From contig OY755252.1 of NCBI GenBank assembly GCA_963576725.1, positions 42,983,552 through 43,047,551 of the forward strand: a stretch of 64,000 nucleotides of DNA. Reading direction: 5' to 3'. A program made the translations under genes and the position numbers. The notes beneath the pieces were generated by a model. The model worked only from the letters and a program-made list of their open reading frames with translations. It did no database searches and was not told the DNA's origin. This document shows positions 1-12,075 of the stretch, one piece after another. Every line of letters begins with the position of its first letter. The first letter of the stretch is position 1. Source of the DNA: Azorinus chamasolen. Lineage: Eukaryota > Mollusca > Bivalvia > Cardiida > Solecurtidae.

Positions 1-1143
1 GTATATTATTATCTTGTCTATACAGCGTTCATGGTTCGATTTGTTTAAAAAAATGAAGATTATTGAATACAAATGGGAGTAGATTTTACCTTTTAACCTT
101 TCCTCCATGAATATTCATGTAAGAAATGAGTAGTTGCTTGCTAGAATTCATGATAATTTCAACTGTGAAAACAATAGTGATTGTCATAAATTGGGCATTG
201 CAGTAATTGTGGTCGTAAGATCTTTAGTTAGACAGGTCTTAATAAGTATACACGCAAATTCATACATCTGAAATCACAAACAAAGTAGTGTCAAAGGAGA
301 GAAATGTCTAACATAATTGTATACAGTATTGTATTGTATTTGAAATGGACATAAACAATTTCATGTAATCTTCTTCGGCATTTACTCAAGCTTAAGTTTA
401 TGGTTGATCCGTTGAACGTGTTCAACCCTTTATCTGTTACAGACGCCTTGTGATGCCTTTGCAGAAGACAGTAGACTCAGATCAGACAGCTTCTGTAGAA
501 GCTGGAGCTGCCTGACCAGGACCGGCTGTCTTTACTTATGGAACCAATACCTTATTGAACTCATTCCATAGTGTTTTTCATGGCCTAAATCCCTTTGTGA
601 ATGTGGCATAACAAAGATCCATTTAATGAATATTAATGAGGAGATAAATTTATTATATAAATATTCACAAGGAAAAGTGTTATCATAAATACATGGCTGT
701 GTTTCACGCATTTGTAAACAGAGTAGACCCAGATCAGACAGCTCCTAGAGGAGCTGTCTGATCAGGGTCTGCTTTGTTTGCTAGTAGAATTTGATAGATC
801 TGTTTCTTTGCTTTCTAAAATGTCTACAATGTTCCATCTTCCATATTTCTTTATACCTATTTTGTTAATGAATATTCAGTAGGTATTTTAATTTGGAATA
901 AACATAGAACAGGGAACCAGGGTTAACATCATATACAAGTATGCAGTGAACTTGATAAAACCAAATCATAAGTTTTAAGATGAGATAATTTCACAATAAT
1001 TACATATACATGTACCATACCAGTTCATTTTTTGAGTGAATATAGGAGAATCTATATTAAATAGTAGATTTATCTTCATGACATTTAGTTTAGATGATAT
1101 GTCATTAATTTTTTGTCGCAATTTGTGTGTATTTTGCTAACAG
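1..1143 (+). other. Upstream SMNDC1 intron with decayed MITEs
   Basis: No coding exon with splice sites is visible here, so the N-terminal SMNDC1 exon must lie before the window. A degenerate A/B-type hairpin is at about 423-560. A nearly full A-type MITE is at about 690-925, with its GATCAGACAGCTCC hairpin at 733-770 and a damaged right end. Confidence 0.6.
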
Positions 1144-1307
1144 GAGGTGATCCAGTTGACCACAGATCTGATTGGACAGAAGCAGGCTTCTGCAGATGCA
1201 GGAGAGGAGGCGGGTACAAGTGATGAGCAAGCAGAGAGAGAGAGTGTACCAGTCAGACAATGGCAGCCGGGAGACAAGTGCCTGGCATGTTGGTCTGAGG
1301 ACAAAAT
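1144..1307 (+). CDS. SMNDC1: SMNDC1 exon: linker and start of Tudor domain
   Basis: Acceptor CTAACAG ends at 1143 and donor GTGAGT starts at 1308. The exon starts in phase 0 with E-V-I-Q-L and ends two bases into a codon. It encodes an acidic linker, then QWQPGDKCLACWSED, the first strand of the Tudor barrel including the cage tryptophan. Confidence 0.94.
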
Positions 1308-4300
1308 GTGAGTCCACAATTATCAAGAAGAGAAAAAAAGTTCCATAATTGAGTATATTGTCTTTTGAGTAGTCATTCTCGCATTAGAGGTCTTGTTTAT
1401 GGAAAAGTTGTGAGTTGTCTGTCTCAACAGTATGTGTACTCTAAAATTATTAGCAGACCAATAGTTTTAACTATTTACCTTTGCAAACAAAGTAGAACCA
1501 GATCAGACTGTAGGAGCCTTCTGGTCAGGGTCTTCTCTGTTTACCTAAGAAATAATATACATGTCTGATTCTACAGTTTCTGCCATAGTAAACATTTCCC
1601 AGGTTAACCCTTTACTCCATGGTTGTTCCTTTCTACGCCTTGCAAACACAGTATACCCAGATCAGACGGCTCCTGTAGGAGCCTATATGTCCTATAGGAG
1701 CCATCTGATCAGGGTCTAATCTGTTTGCTTATGATATGATTCTATGTAGTTTCTGCCAAAGCCAAATATTTCTGTGTCAGTGTGTAATTATAACAGATTA
1801 ATCTAATTAATATTCATGATGTCATCATTTCTCACATGAATATTCATGGGGCGAAGGGTTAAATACCCATTCTCACATTTAATGTTCATGTGGCTGTTCT
1901 ATAGAAAAGTTGCAAGTCCCTTGAGCACAATGATTTTGTTACTTAGTCTGTCTCAGTAGTATATGTACTCTAAATTATTTTAATAGCAAAGACCAAGTCA
2001 TAGGGAATTTCCATGAGTCAGTTAAACCTTCACTTGATGGTCATGCTTTAGTTTTATACCTTTGCAAACAGAGTAGACTCAGAACAGACAACTCCTATAG
2101 GTTATATTTGATTCTCTACTGTTTGTCAGGTTAATGAATAATCTTGTTTTATGTGTTTGATATAAAAACGAAATTAATTGATAATTGGCAGAGTTTTGTA
2201 TAGATACATTAGGTAAAATGTTAACCCTTTACTCCATAGATAGTGATACAACTTTTTACACCTTTCCAAACAGAGTAGATCCATATCAGATGGCTCATAG
2301 GATCCGTCTGACCAGAGAGCTCTGTTTGCTTATGAAATTATATTGATCTCATAATCGGCACAAATCATAAGGAGACATTTTTACATGTTTATGCATGTCA
2401 TTTATGTTTTCTGTTGCCATTATGTTTCTGTGTCTGTGGCCCTTAGATTTTTTGTGCAGCAATATACGACCTCTAAGAACTTGAATATTGTTGCATAGAG
2501 ATATTATACGTCGGATACGACATTTAAGAATTTGAAAACCGATTTGCACTTTGTTATATGACAATTTGGAATGTCAATGTTTCTTTCGAATTTTGAAAAA
2601 TAAAAGATATTAATTATCGTACATTAATTCAGTTGTTTTATCACAGGAGGCATATGTACCTTCAATTCCGAAAATATTAGTCCGAATGACAACAACACCT
2701 GAATTCGCAGTAGCTGTCCTCCACATACAACATTTTAGAAGGACAAAAAATGTAACCAATAATTTTACGATATAAAATCATGTGACATAACTTTGCTGTC
2801 TGATTGGCTACAAAAATGAGACACTCACTAGTCTAGACGATGCAGAATTTTCCGCGCCAGAATTGATATACGACATTTTAGAAGAACGTCGGCGATTTGC
2901 TTTGCTGCAATGTACAAAGCTTAGGTTTTCACTCGTCCTTTTGTTTTAATGCAAGGTAAAAGATTTAGGATTTTACTTGTCTATTTGCTTTGGCATTAAA
3001 GGTTTAAGGTCTCACTTGTCCATTTGCTTTGGTGCAAGGTTCGGTTTTCTTATGTTCTTTTATTTTGGTGCAAGGTAAATAGTTTACATTTTTAATTGTC
3101 CATTTACTTCAGTGCAAGATCTTTGAGCATGCTTTCATTTGAGTTGATGAGTCTTTAGGAATGTAGTTTTCTTGAAGCAGTGAACAAAGCAGTCTGTTGA
3201 GAATCTGTGTTGTTTGACACTCATTGGTTAACCTATTTACGCCTAGTGTTCCTGCTGGTATTGTTCTATGATTGTATCTTGACTGTTGGTATCCACAGGT
3301 ATTATGAAGGCACAGTTGACGAGATTTTGGAAGATGGGTCTTGCACAGTAACCTTTGATGAGTACGGCAATACAGATGTGACAGAGGTAAGAGAAATAAA
3401 AGGAAAGTAAACAGTACAGTCTGCCTGCTCTAATTAGTAATTACCCTAAGTATTTGAACAGACAAATTTAGACATATAGTGCCTTTAGGTCAGGGTTTAC
3501 ATTGTTATACCCCCCTTTTGAAAAAATGGGGGTATATTGCTTTGCACATGTCGGTCGGTCGGTCGGTAGATCGATGGTTTCTAAATGATAACTAATAAAC
3601 GACTTGGCATAGAATCTTCAAACTTGCTTAGGTGGTTGGTCATGACAAGTAGATGACCCCTATTGTTTTTTAGGTCAAAGGTCAAGGTCACCATGACCTA
3701 AAATGTTGAAATAGTTTCCGATCAATAACTGCTCAAGGGTTTGGCTTGGGATCTTCAAACTTGCTGTGGTGGTTGGTCATGACCACTAGATGACCCCTAT
3801 TGTTTTTGAGGTCACTAGGTGAAAGGTCAAGGTCACCATGACCTTAACTGGTTAAATGGTTTCCGATCAATAACTGCTCAAGGGTTTAGCTTAGGATCTT
3901 CAAACTTGCTGTGGTGGTTGGTCATGACAACTAGATGATCCCTATTGATTTTAAGGTCACTTGGTCAAAGTTCAAGGTCACCATGACCTTAACTGATGAA
4001 ATGGTTTCCAATTAATAACTGCTCAATGGTTTGGTTTGGGTTCTTCAAACTTGCTGTTGTAGTTGGTCGTGACCACTAGATGACCCCTATAGTTGTTGAG
4101 GTTGCTAGGTCAAAGGTCAAGGTCACCATGACCTTAACTTGTGAAATGTTTTCAGATCAATAAATGATCAGTGGTTTGGCTTAGGATCTTCAAAGTTGCT
4201 GTGGTGATTAGTCATGACCGCTAGATGACCTCTATAGTTGAGGTCACTAGATCAAAGGTCAGGGGTCTGGGGGTATACATGTTTTACAAACATCTCTTGT

Positions 4301-7300
4301 TTTCTATTATGTCAGTTGAAAGTTATCAAAATGTGCCAGATTGATATATCCCTTTCCCTGTTCTATGTTTATTTCAAATTTCAGTACCTAATGAATATTC
4401 ATTAACAAAAACGTTATAATGAAATATGGAAGGTCAATCATGGTAGCCATATTAGATAGTAAAGAAACAAATCTTCCTAATTCCATTAGCAAACAGAATA
4501 GATCCTGATCAGATAGCTCCTGTGGAAGCCATCTGATCTGGGTCTACTCTGTTTGGAGATGCGTGGAAATGTGCTTTACACATTAGTAGAGATCGGAGGG
4601 AAGTAGCTGCAATTGGTCAACAGTTAAAGGCTGCCTACTCTAATTACTTGCAGTATTAAGAAAAATTAAGTGAACAGTACAGACCCAGATCAAGTGGTGG
4701 CTGATGTAGCTGTTTGATCAGGGTCTTCACTATTTGCTTCTATGTCGGTCAAAATGGTGCTTAACAGAATTTAATAGTTTTACGAGCAAGTAGAAAATGG
4801 AATATTACTTAGGGTAATTCAAATTTTGCTCCCAGGTGTTTTCTGACATTGAGAGTATCATTCTTCTAGTATGATAAAAAAAATGTGTTAAGGTCTTACT
4901 TTGGATTAAATGAGTGAACTGGTTTAAGTAAATCAGTGTTTATGAGCTATTGTTATAACTCTGGTGTCTGCGCTGTCATTGTCATCATTATTGTTGTCTT
5001 CCAGAAAGTGTAATGTTGGCTGTTACCGTACTTCTTTGCTATTCAATCACATCTTATGAAGCTTGCTGCACTTTGTTCACCGTCACATTGGATTCAATTG
5101 AACAGACGAGTGTTGGCACTCACATGCGGTGCTCTTGTTCCAAAACATTCTCTTGTCAAGGGTTGTTGTAACATCCCGTACTGACTTTGAAAAGATGTAC
5201 TTTGAATAGTCATTGTAAGAATATTGACTGCATTATCCCAGTACTCAGTATGTCTAAAAATGTCTTTGCAAACAGAGAATATCCAGATCAGATCATTCCT
5301 ATAGGATCTATCTGGTCAGGGTCTGCTCTGTTTGCTTATGGAATGATGTAGATATGATTCTACAATTTCTGCCATGGCCAAAATTTCCTGTTCTATATTT
5401 TCTGATTCTAGTTTCTGCCATAGTCAAACTGGTTCATCATTAAAAATCAGCTAATTACTAATCTTGATATGATTGTTTCTTACATGAGAGTAAAGGATTA
5501 GAAATTGTTCAAGCAAACTCCAATATTTGATTTCCCTATTTATGCTTACAGGTGTCTTTGTTGAAGGCACGGGAAACTGAGGGAGCAAGAAAGCGTGGAG
5601 CCACGGGAGATGCTGGTCCTGACGCAAAGAAACCCATGTCAAAGTAAGCAGTAGTAAACAGTCTGGTATATTATTAGCATGCATAGATTAAATGTTTTGC
5701 TAAACGGTTTACCCCATGAATATTCATGTAAGAAAGAATGACATCATAAATATTTATTAGATTAATTTCTATAATGGCACATATGATGGAGGTTTTTGGC
5801 TATAGTAGAAACTGTAGAATCATGTCTATATTATTTCATGAGCAAACATAACAGCCCCATTGAGACGGCTCCTACAGGAGTCGTCTGATCTGGGTCTACT
5901 CTGTTTGCAACGGTGTCGAAAGGCATATTTATGGAGTAAAGGGTTCAATCATTTTCCACTGAAGTTGTTGAAAAGCATGTCACAGAGCTTGTTGCAATCA
6001 GCGAAACTGTGATTACCTTTTTGGATCCAAATGAGAGTGACTTGGCATCACATCAGGATTTAAACTGTGCGACACATAGCTTGTGTTTTAGAGAGGAAAT
6101 CAATGAAAGAAAGTCCACTCCGAAAATTAAAGCAGCCAGCATTGTTTGCAGACAAAAATTATTTGGCCTAGAAAGAGTTAAATATGGCGATGTATGTGTC
6201 ACCTGCTTTAGCAAAGGGATCCATTGACTGCCTGTCATACTTTTTTTTGTTTCTCTTCTCTTGGCAGATGTCACATACAGTAAAACCACTCTAAACTGGA
6301 TGTTCAATTTAGTATAAATATCGGTCTTAGAGACAGGTGGCAGCTTAACGCAGGGTTAAAGTCATGCAGAAAGCTCTTCTTATAACAATAAATGTAATTA
6401 ATTTTAATGATCTTATTATTTCTTACATTAATAATCATGGAGTAAAGGGTTATACCATAAGCAAACTGAGCCATCTGATCTGGGTTTACTCTAATTGCAA
6501 ATGCGAAAAAAGGCTTATGTTAGGTGTAAAGAGTTAAACACGCTTTGTCTGGTTGCTGAAATGTTGTGGGAAGACAGAAGGAACTCATGTTTAGCTTTAT
6601 GAGAGATAAATATTTCACTGTTGTAGGAAAGACAAACAGGCCCTGGAACGAGAGTATAAACGCAAGAAATCCCAGAAAAAAGCTCAGAGGCAGAAACAGT
6701 TGGAAGAAGAACGAGAGGTTGAGAAAAACAAATGGCTCGATTTTAATTCAAAGGTTTGTCCAAGTCATTATGATTCTTTGAATTCAAGTTCTTGTCTCAT
6801 AGTTTTACCATCTGTGGATTTTGTGCTAACATTTGAAAACAATCTAGATCTATTTGAAAGGCAGATTAACCTTTTCCAGATGAACTAGGAAATAATGGCA
6901 TAATGAGTATTTATTAGCTGAATTGTTGTAATGACATATGAACATACATGGAGTTTTTGGCCATGGCAGAAACTGTGGAATCTGGTCTATTTGATTACAG
7001 ACAGTAGACCAGGATCAGATGACTTCTACAGCTGTCATCTAATCTAGAGGGTATATCTATCAGCTAAACAGGTTAACTTCAAGAGGATTTCTAAACAAGA
7101 TCCAAACTGCTTGAGATGTTAATTCTTTAACACTTTGTGGTGACAAATAGTTTAAATAGATCCAGATTAAAGATTTACCATATAAAAATTAAGTTAATGA
7201 ACATTCATGAAGTGATCAATTCATGCATAAATGTTCATTAAGGAATGGGTTATAAAACACCCACCAACCCTGATTGTAGTCAGTAGTGCAATAGGCTTAT

Positions 7301-8765
7301 AAGAAGTAAAATAAGATTACGTCGAGTTACACATAGCATAAAGCATTATTATAGTGCCTACTCTCTGGTTGCAACCAATTACAAATAGTCGTCATCACCA
7401 GATCTTCTCATAATGATTGAAATTAGCCAAGGAAAGTAACTTGCAAGGAAATGCAAAGGGACAACAATCATACCCCCACTCATGTTTGTTTGGCTTTTAA
7501 TGAAATTATGATAACCTTTTTGAATCAGTTTGGAACCTGATAATACACAAGCATACATACAGTAAACCCTGTCTCAAATGACCATCAAAAAGAGGTCAAA
7601 TTATTGGTCTGTAAGGCATGTGGTAGCTTAATGCATGTCAAATGTAAGCTCCTATAGGAGCTTTCTGCATTATTTTTGCCCTGCATTATGGAACCACTTG
7701 CTTTTTAAAGACATAGCAGTCTTTTAATGAACAGTCGACTTAAGATAGGTATTTTCTCATCAGTATAAAAACTTTGAATTTTGAACCCTTATCCTACTAA
7801 GTGCTACCTGACTGGCATTTGCTAAAAGGATCCAAGCTACATGACAGCAGACACTCGGTCAGTAATTCTATCAAAAGCCTAAACAAATTGGAAGAAAGTA
7901 AAAAATTACTCCAGACAGGACTTTTAACTCTTCGCTTGCTGAATTTTAAAACACATTTCTCCTTCTTTACCCATGCCCTGTTGTATAATTACATATATCT
8001 TCACTGTGTACAAATATATCGCTGTGCAATCACTGCTCTGGAGTGCATTGGTTGCACAATCAACTTGTAAATAGTGCAGACCCTGATGAGACAGCTCCTG
8101 CAGGAGCTGTCTCATCTGGGTCTTCACTATTTACAGGTAGGTATATTGACGTGAACAGCAAGCGAAGGGTTAAACAAATCTTATTACAGCAGGGCTATAG
8201 ATAAGATTTGTACTGTCAGATCTATAAAAACCTCTTATTTCTCTGACAGCCAAACCCTATATTACTGCAATTCATTTAAATGGCCTCAGAAAGGCAATTC
8301 TAGTAAGGTGCAACAAGATAGGGTTTGGCGGAGAAATATAAAAAGTATTTCAAGTAAATTTTCTAAATAGGTTTCTTATCTACAGCTCTGTTACAGGCTG
8401 TATTTTAGACTCAATGATTAAACCTTTCCCTGTTCAGTATTCATGCAATAAATACATGTAATGACAACATGAATGTTTATTAACACAATTTTTATAAGGC
8501 AAACTTTTCAAGGGAACTGTTTGCTTTGACAATCTGTAGAATCTGATCTTTATCTGATCTTTGATAATAACCTTGGAAAATGCTGCAAGCAAAAATGTTT
8601 CCCTTTTATTATTTTCAGACTTTTTCAAAAACGACTAAAGGTCGAGTGAAGAAGAGCATCTTTGCAACTCCTGATGCTGTTGAGGGGAAAGTTGGAGTGG
8701 GAACATGTGGGAAGGGAGGAAGACCAATGACCACATATACACATCAAGAAAAATGGAAGAAATAA
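1144..8765 (+). CDS. SMNDC1: SMNDC1/SPF30 survival motor neuron domain-containing protein 1 (5'-partial, 5 exons)
   Basis: Spliceosome factor whose Tudor domain binds symmetrically dimethylated arginines on Sm proteins and which is needed for tri-snRNP joining (family knowledge). The exons 1144-1307, 3299-3386, 5552-5643, 6627-6753 and 8619-8765 all have AG/GT borders and join in frame, giving 205 residues plus a TGA/TAA-type stop (TAA). Compared with human SMNDC1 recalled from memory, the first in-window exon begins at the same place (after the N-terminal coiled coil ending KKDLQ), so about 38 residues lie upstream. Tudor domain is at fragment residues 40-93. Cage residues W50, Y57, F74, Y77 and N79 are present, with one residue less between Y57 and F74. 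A basic helix (REYKRKKSQKKAQR) and the conserved SIFATP and GKVGVGTCG motifs follow. The C-terminus is shorter than the human one. Introns are full of MITEs and one tandem-repeat element. Confidence 0.95.
1604..1862. mobile_element. B-type TTAA MITE in SMNDC1 intron
   Basis: Bounded by TTAA at 1604-1607 and 1859-1862. Inner ends CCCTTTACTCCATG and CATGGGGCGAAGGG form imperfect inverted repeats. The centre is a hairpin around GATCAGACGGCTCC. A TTAA duplication with a CCC start is the signature of piggyBac-type transposition; the family assignment is inferred. Confidence 0.7.
3299..3386 (+). CDS. SMNDC1: SMNDC1 exon: core of Tudor domain
   Basis: Acceptor TATCCACAG ends at 3298 and donor GTAAGA starts at 3387. 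The first base completes a split Met codon. It encodes YYEGTVDEILEDGSCTVTF and then DEYGNTDVTE, which carries the tyrosines and asparagine of the methylarginine cage. Ends in phase 0. Confidence 0.94.
3507..4302 (+). mobile_element. Family J tandem-repeat element (Helentron/pearl-like) in SMNDC1 intron
   Basis: Begins with a hairpin (ATACCCCC...GGGGGTAT, 3507-3535), then a GGTC microsatellite (3550-3570). About four units of 140-155 bp follow, each carrying GGTCAAGGTCACCATGACC. It ends with a small hairpin (ATGTTT-TAC-AAACAT) and CTCTTGTTT. No protein is encoded. The layout fits non-autonomous rolling-circle elements of the bivalve pearl type, by inference. Confidence 0.65.
4349..4580 (-). 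mobile_element. A-type MITE, reverse orientation, worn ends
   Basis: Starts CCCTTTCCCTGTTC without an intact TTAA. It carries the reversed A body (GAATATTCATTAAC, GAAATATGGAAGGT) and the hairpin CCTGATCAGATAGCTCC at about 4503-4545. The right end is degraded. Confidence 0.55.
5552..5643 (+). CDS. SMNDC1: SMNDC1 exon: end of Tudor domain and linker
   Basis: Acceptor TGCTTACAG ends at 5551 and donor GTAAGC starts at 5644. It encodes VSLLKARETEGARKRG and on to KKPMSK, matching the family pattern in which a charged linker leads to a KPMSKKE-like motif. Ends two bases into a Lys codon. Confidence 0.92.
5690..5946. mobile_element. B-type MITE in SMNDC1 intron
   Basis: Left end TTTACCCCATGAATATTCATG, body with GACATCATAAATATTTATTAG, hairpin AGACGGCTCCTACAGGAGTC at about 5865-5890, and right end TTATGGAGTAAAGGG. 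The TTAA borders are mutated. Confidence 0.55.
6627..6753 (+). CDS. SMNDC1: SMNDC1 exon: basic helical region
   Basis: Acceptor CACTGTTGTAG ends at 6626 and donor GTTTGT starts at 6754. It encodes the Lys/Arg-rich helix (EREYKRKKSQKKAQR) and EKNKWLDFNSK, which aligns with the conserved KVKWQQFNN of the vertebrate protein. Confidence 0.92.
7924..8173. mobile_element. E-type TTAA MITE, copy 1
   Basis: TTAA at both borders. Inverted ends are CTCTTCGCTTGCTG and CAGCAAGCGAAGGG. The central palindrome is ACAGCTCCTGCAGGAGCTGT inside arms reading GTAAATAGTGCAGACCC. It lies in the last SMNDC1 intron. The copies at 33633 and 43078 are nearly the same sequence. Confidence 0.8.
8619..8765 (+). CDS. SMNDC1: SMNDC1 terminal coding exon
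   Basis: Acceptor TATTATTTTCAG ends at 8618 and the TAA stop is 8763-8765. It encodes the family's most conserved tail: GRVKKSIFATPDAVEGKVGVGTCG and then GRPMTTYTHQEKWKK. No AATAAA is seen for the next 130 bases, so the transcript probably continues through the hairpin at 8897-8973. Confidence 0.94.
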   Translation, partial: TFSKTTKGRVKKSIFATPDAVEGKVGVGTCGKGGRPMTTYTHQEKWKK

Positions 8766-8896
8766 CAATATTGCTGCTTTATCATTAGGAACTGAAACTG
8801 TCGTTGATAGCACTAGCTCACTGCATAACAGAGATTACAAAGTACAAATGTGTTCCATCTTGAAGTGAGCAAGATTTCCTTTTTGTGGAAAAAAAA

Positions 8897-8973
8897 TCGA
8901 GGGCTTGGTGCAAAACTATTCTAACTCCTTCACAAAGTGAAGGAGTTAGAATAGTTTTGCACCAAGCCCTCGA
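8897..8973 (+). repeat. Perfect 37-bp inverted repeat with 3-nt loop in SMNDC1 3' UTR
   Basis: Bases 8897-8933 are exactly complementary to 8937-8973, with loop AAA. It is followed by a second perfect 10-bp stem (AATGGCCTTA/TAAGGCCATT, 8975-9004). If transcribed with SMNDC1 it would form a stable double-stranded RNA stem. No TIR or target duplication is obvious. Confidence 0.9.
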
Positions 8974-10315
8974 AATGGCCTTACATAAAGCCTAAGGCCA
9001 TTATGTAGACAGCCTTAAGGTGAAAGGTTGATTAGTATGGTCTGGTGAACAGAAAATCCTGCTGTGAAAATATGTTTAACACTTTACTTGATAGTGCTGC
9101 CTTTGCCAACAGAGTAGACCCAGATCAGAGGCTTGTGTAGGAAAATTTAACACCTTAACCCTTTCTCTCATATTAATGCTTTTTCGTGTGTTTGCAAATA
9201 TAGTAGATCCAGATCAGACGGCTCATGTGGGAGCTATATGATAAGGAAGGTGGAACATTGTAGCCACTTAGAAAGTAAAGAAACAGATCTATCAAAGTTC
9301 ATTGGCAAACGGAGCAGACCCTGATCAGACGGCTCCTATAGGAGCCGTCATCTGGGTCTACTCGGTTTGCAAATGCATGAAACATGTTTATATGAAGGAA
9401 AGGATTAGGGTTATTTTCCATATTATCCATAATATGGGTAGCCTACATGTATATACATGTATAATGATGTTTAATTGGGGGCCATAAACTTCTACTGTAG
9501 TCTTCTGGTGTGGGTTATTTGAAAATCTTTAATGCTTTACTTAATGAATATTCGTATTAGAAACAATGACATCATGAATATTAATTAGCTGCAGTTTTAC
9601 ATTAGCATTTGAACAAGGTAAATTTAGACCATGGCAGAAACTGCAGGATCAGATCTGTATATTTTAAGCAAACAGAGCAGACTCTGATCAGATGGCTACT
9701 ACATGAGCTTCTGATCTTGGTACACTTTGGTGTATCTATTGAGAAAAGGGTTGAGCACAATTTTTGAACTTTATTTTAAAAGACTTTGTCTATAATTATA
9801 AAAGGGCTAATTATGCATCACTCGTTTGTGTAGCATATATATGCCTTTTAACGCATTTTCCAATAGAGTACACCCATGTTAGACGGTTCTGTTCTGTTTG
9901 CTTATGAAATAATAAATCTCGATTCAAATTGAGTGACAGAACTGGGTGATACAGACAGTAGATCTATTTCTACAGTTTCTGCCATGGTAAATATTCTTGT
10001 ACTAATATACCACTATTTAAATCCAGCTAATAAATATTTCTTATGTCATTTTTTCTTACATGAGTAGTGAACCGGTAAAGGTAGAATATTTATTTCCAGA
10101 ATTTTTCTACCCTTACCGTGGTAAAAATCTGTAGAATTGGATCTACAGTAAAACCCCTGTAAACCGAAATTTTAATAAAAGAACAATTTAGGCCTTTTTA
10201 TGCAGGTGGCTGCTTTCTGCAGGTGGCTCCTTTTGGAGTTGTCTGCGTGACTTTCAACCTGCAGTTTGCTGCCACCTCTCTGAAAGACGGGCACTGTTAC
10301 AATTTTATAGTCCAG

Positions 10316-10565
10316 TTAACCCTTTCCCTCATATAAACGTGTTTTCACGCATTTGCAAACAAAGTAGACCCAGATCATATGGCTCCTAGAGGAGCCATCT
10401 GATCAGGGTCTGCTCTGTTTGCTAGTGGAATATGAAAGATCTGTTTCTTTACTTTCTAAAATGGCTACAATGTTCCATCTTCCGTATTTCATTATAACTA
10501 TTTTGTCCATGAATATTCTGTAGGTGTTGAAATTTGGACTAAATATAGAACAGGGAAAGGGTTAA
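10316..10565 (+). mobile_element. A-type TTAA MITE, full length
   Basis: TTAA at 10316-10319 and 10562-10565. Ends CCCTTTCCCTCATATAAACG and GAACAGGGAAAGGG, with hairpin ATGGCTCCTAGAGGAGCCAT in the left half. A good reference copy for the family: about 250 bp, asymmetrically placed hairpin, no ORF. Confidence 0.8.
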
Positions 10566-11680
10566 AGTGATGTTTCACTGTATATCATTCCATAAGCAGG
10601 CAAGGTAGACTGCCCAGACAGCTTCTGTAAGATTTGCATTGGCACTGGTTTGCGTCAAAAGGTGGTTCACAGTTTTGGGCATTAAAGGCTTACATATTTA
10701 TATACGTATACTGGTATTTTGCATGCTAGTGAGAAATTGCGTTTAGATACAAATCGGATGATGTGTATCAAATGTCTCATGTAGATCCAAACCTTTTGTA
10801 AAAGGTTATCCTCAATTCATTCTCAGCTCTTTCCTCCATAAGTACGCCTTTCAGTTTCTATACCTTTGCAAACAGAGTAGACCCAGGAGCCGTCTGATTA
10901 AGGTCTGCTCTGTTTGCTAATTGAATAATATAGATCTGATTCTATAGTTTCTACTAAAAATTAATGTGTTAATATGTAATTTTAACAATGACTAATTAAT
11001 TATTTTCATGATGTCATCATTTCTTACATGAATATTCATGGAGAAAAGGGTTAATCAGGGCTGCCGATAAGATAAACAATCCATATTTGTCATTCAAAAC
11101 TGATCTTGCTGCTACTCTTGGACACATACTTACTCCATGAATACACCTTTGCAAACAGATAAGACCCAGATCAGATGGCTCCTATAGGATCAGGGTCTGC
11201 TCGACGAACACCTGTGCTTTAGACAAGGCCTGCAAGATTCATAACGATTCATCCTAATCTTTTATCATTTAGCCAAACCCTATCTTGCTGCTACTCGTTA
11301 GAATCACCTCAGAAAGATAGGACTTGGCGGAGAAATATCAAAATACAGTAAAAACTTGATACTACAGACACTCAAATATGTATCATTATTGATCTTTAAC
11401 ACAGGTGGCTGCTTAATCAAGGGTGAAAGTCATGCAGAAAGCTCCTCTAGGAACTTTCTGCATGAATTTCTGACCTTGCATTAAGCAGCCACCTGCCTTC
11501 AAAGACAAATTCCTCCCTCCTTAATACTAAAATTTCGTAGAATCGAGTTTTTACTGTACATGTATCATATCACCAATTCTGCTTTATAGCAAAATTAATA
11601 AGAAATGTTTTTAAGGTGAAAAGATCTCTTTCATTGATGTACATAATTGTATATAGCATTCACAATGTGATGAAAAACTA

Positions 11681-11699
11681 AATAAAAAGTGAAAATAAA
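11681..11699 (+). terminator. Two candidate poly(A) signals downstream of SMNDC1
   Basis: AATAAA occurs at 11681-11686 and 11694-11699, followed by a T-rich stretch (TTTCTTATTCTTCTTTTC). They lie in sequence with no visible repeat family, as expected for a distal 3' UTR end. They are 2.9 kb after the stop, so use by SMNDC1 is only a possibility. Confidence 0.35.
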
Positions 11700-11810
11700 G
11701 TTTCTTATTCTTCTTTTCACTAATCCCTTTCCTTCACGCCTTTGCAAAAAGAGTAGACCTAGATCAAATATATAGGAGCCATCAGATCAGGCTCTGCACT
11801 ATTTGCTGTA

Positions 11811-12075
11811 GGGGTGGTGGTCCAGTGGTAGGACGTTAGACTTGGAATCGGAGGGTCCCAGGTTCAAATCCTGCCATCGGACTATCAGCATTTTTCAGAG
11901 AAAAAGGTGTGTCCTACGTTTGCTCCTCTCCACCCATGTGTACATGTATAAATGGGTACCTGTGAGGGAAATAAGCCAGTGTGTCATGGCCGACTTATAA
12001 CCCAGTGATCAGGGGGTAAATTGTGAAGTCTGGGAGAATATGAATATAGTTCCAGACTATAAACCTCACCTTTAC
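11811..12075 (+). mobile_element. tRNA-derived SINE
   Basis: A tRNA-like head has an A box (GTGGTCCAGTGGTAGGAC) and a B box (GGTTCAAATCC) about 45 bases apart. It is followed by a body unrelated to tRNA, up to a pyrimidine-rich end (CTCACCTTTACCTTTTACC). The cloverleaf stems are imperfect, so this is a SINE head, not a tRNA gene. Confidence 0.65.

Larger units (their letters stand above)
8766..11699 (+). other. SMNDC1: SMNDC1 3' UTR and flank, with MITE remnants
   Basis: Non-coding. 8766-9060 is unique sequence with the perfect hairpin. 9068-9760 holds several worn A/B-type hairpins (for example 9320-9375 and 9670-9720). 10145-10310 and 11346-11556 are D-type remnants. 11270-11340 is a G-type palindrome. 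11560-11700 is again unique and ends with two AATAAA hexamers. How far the transcript extends is not determinable from sequence alone. Confidence 0.45.

Noticed and set aside
7924..8127. Frames shared between 7924-8127 and 43078-43281 as a conserved gene
   Set aside because: Conservation is due to both being E-type MITE copies.
11811..11885. tRNA gene
   Set aside because: A and B boxes are present but the stems pair poorly and a SINE body follows.
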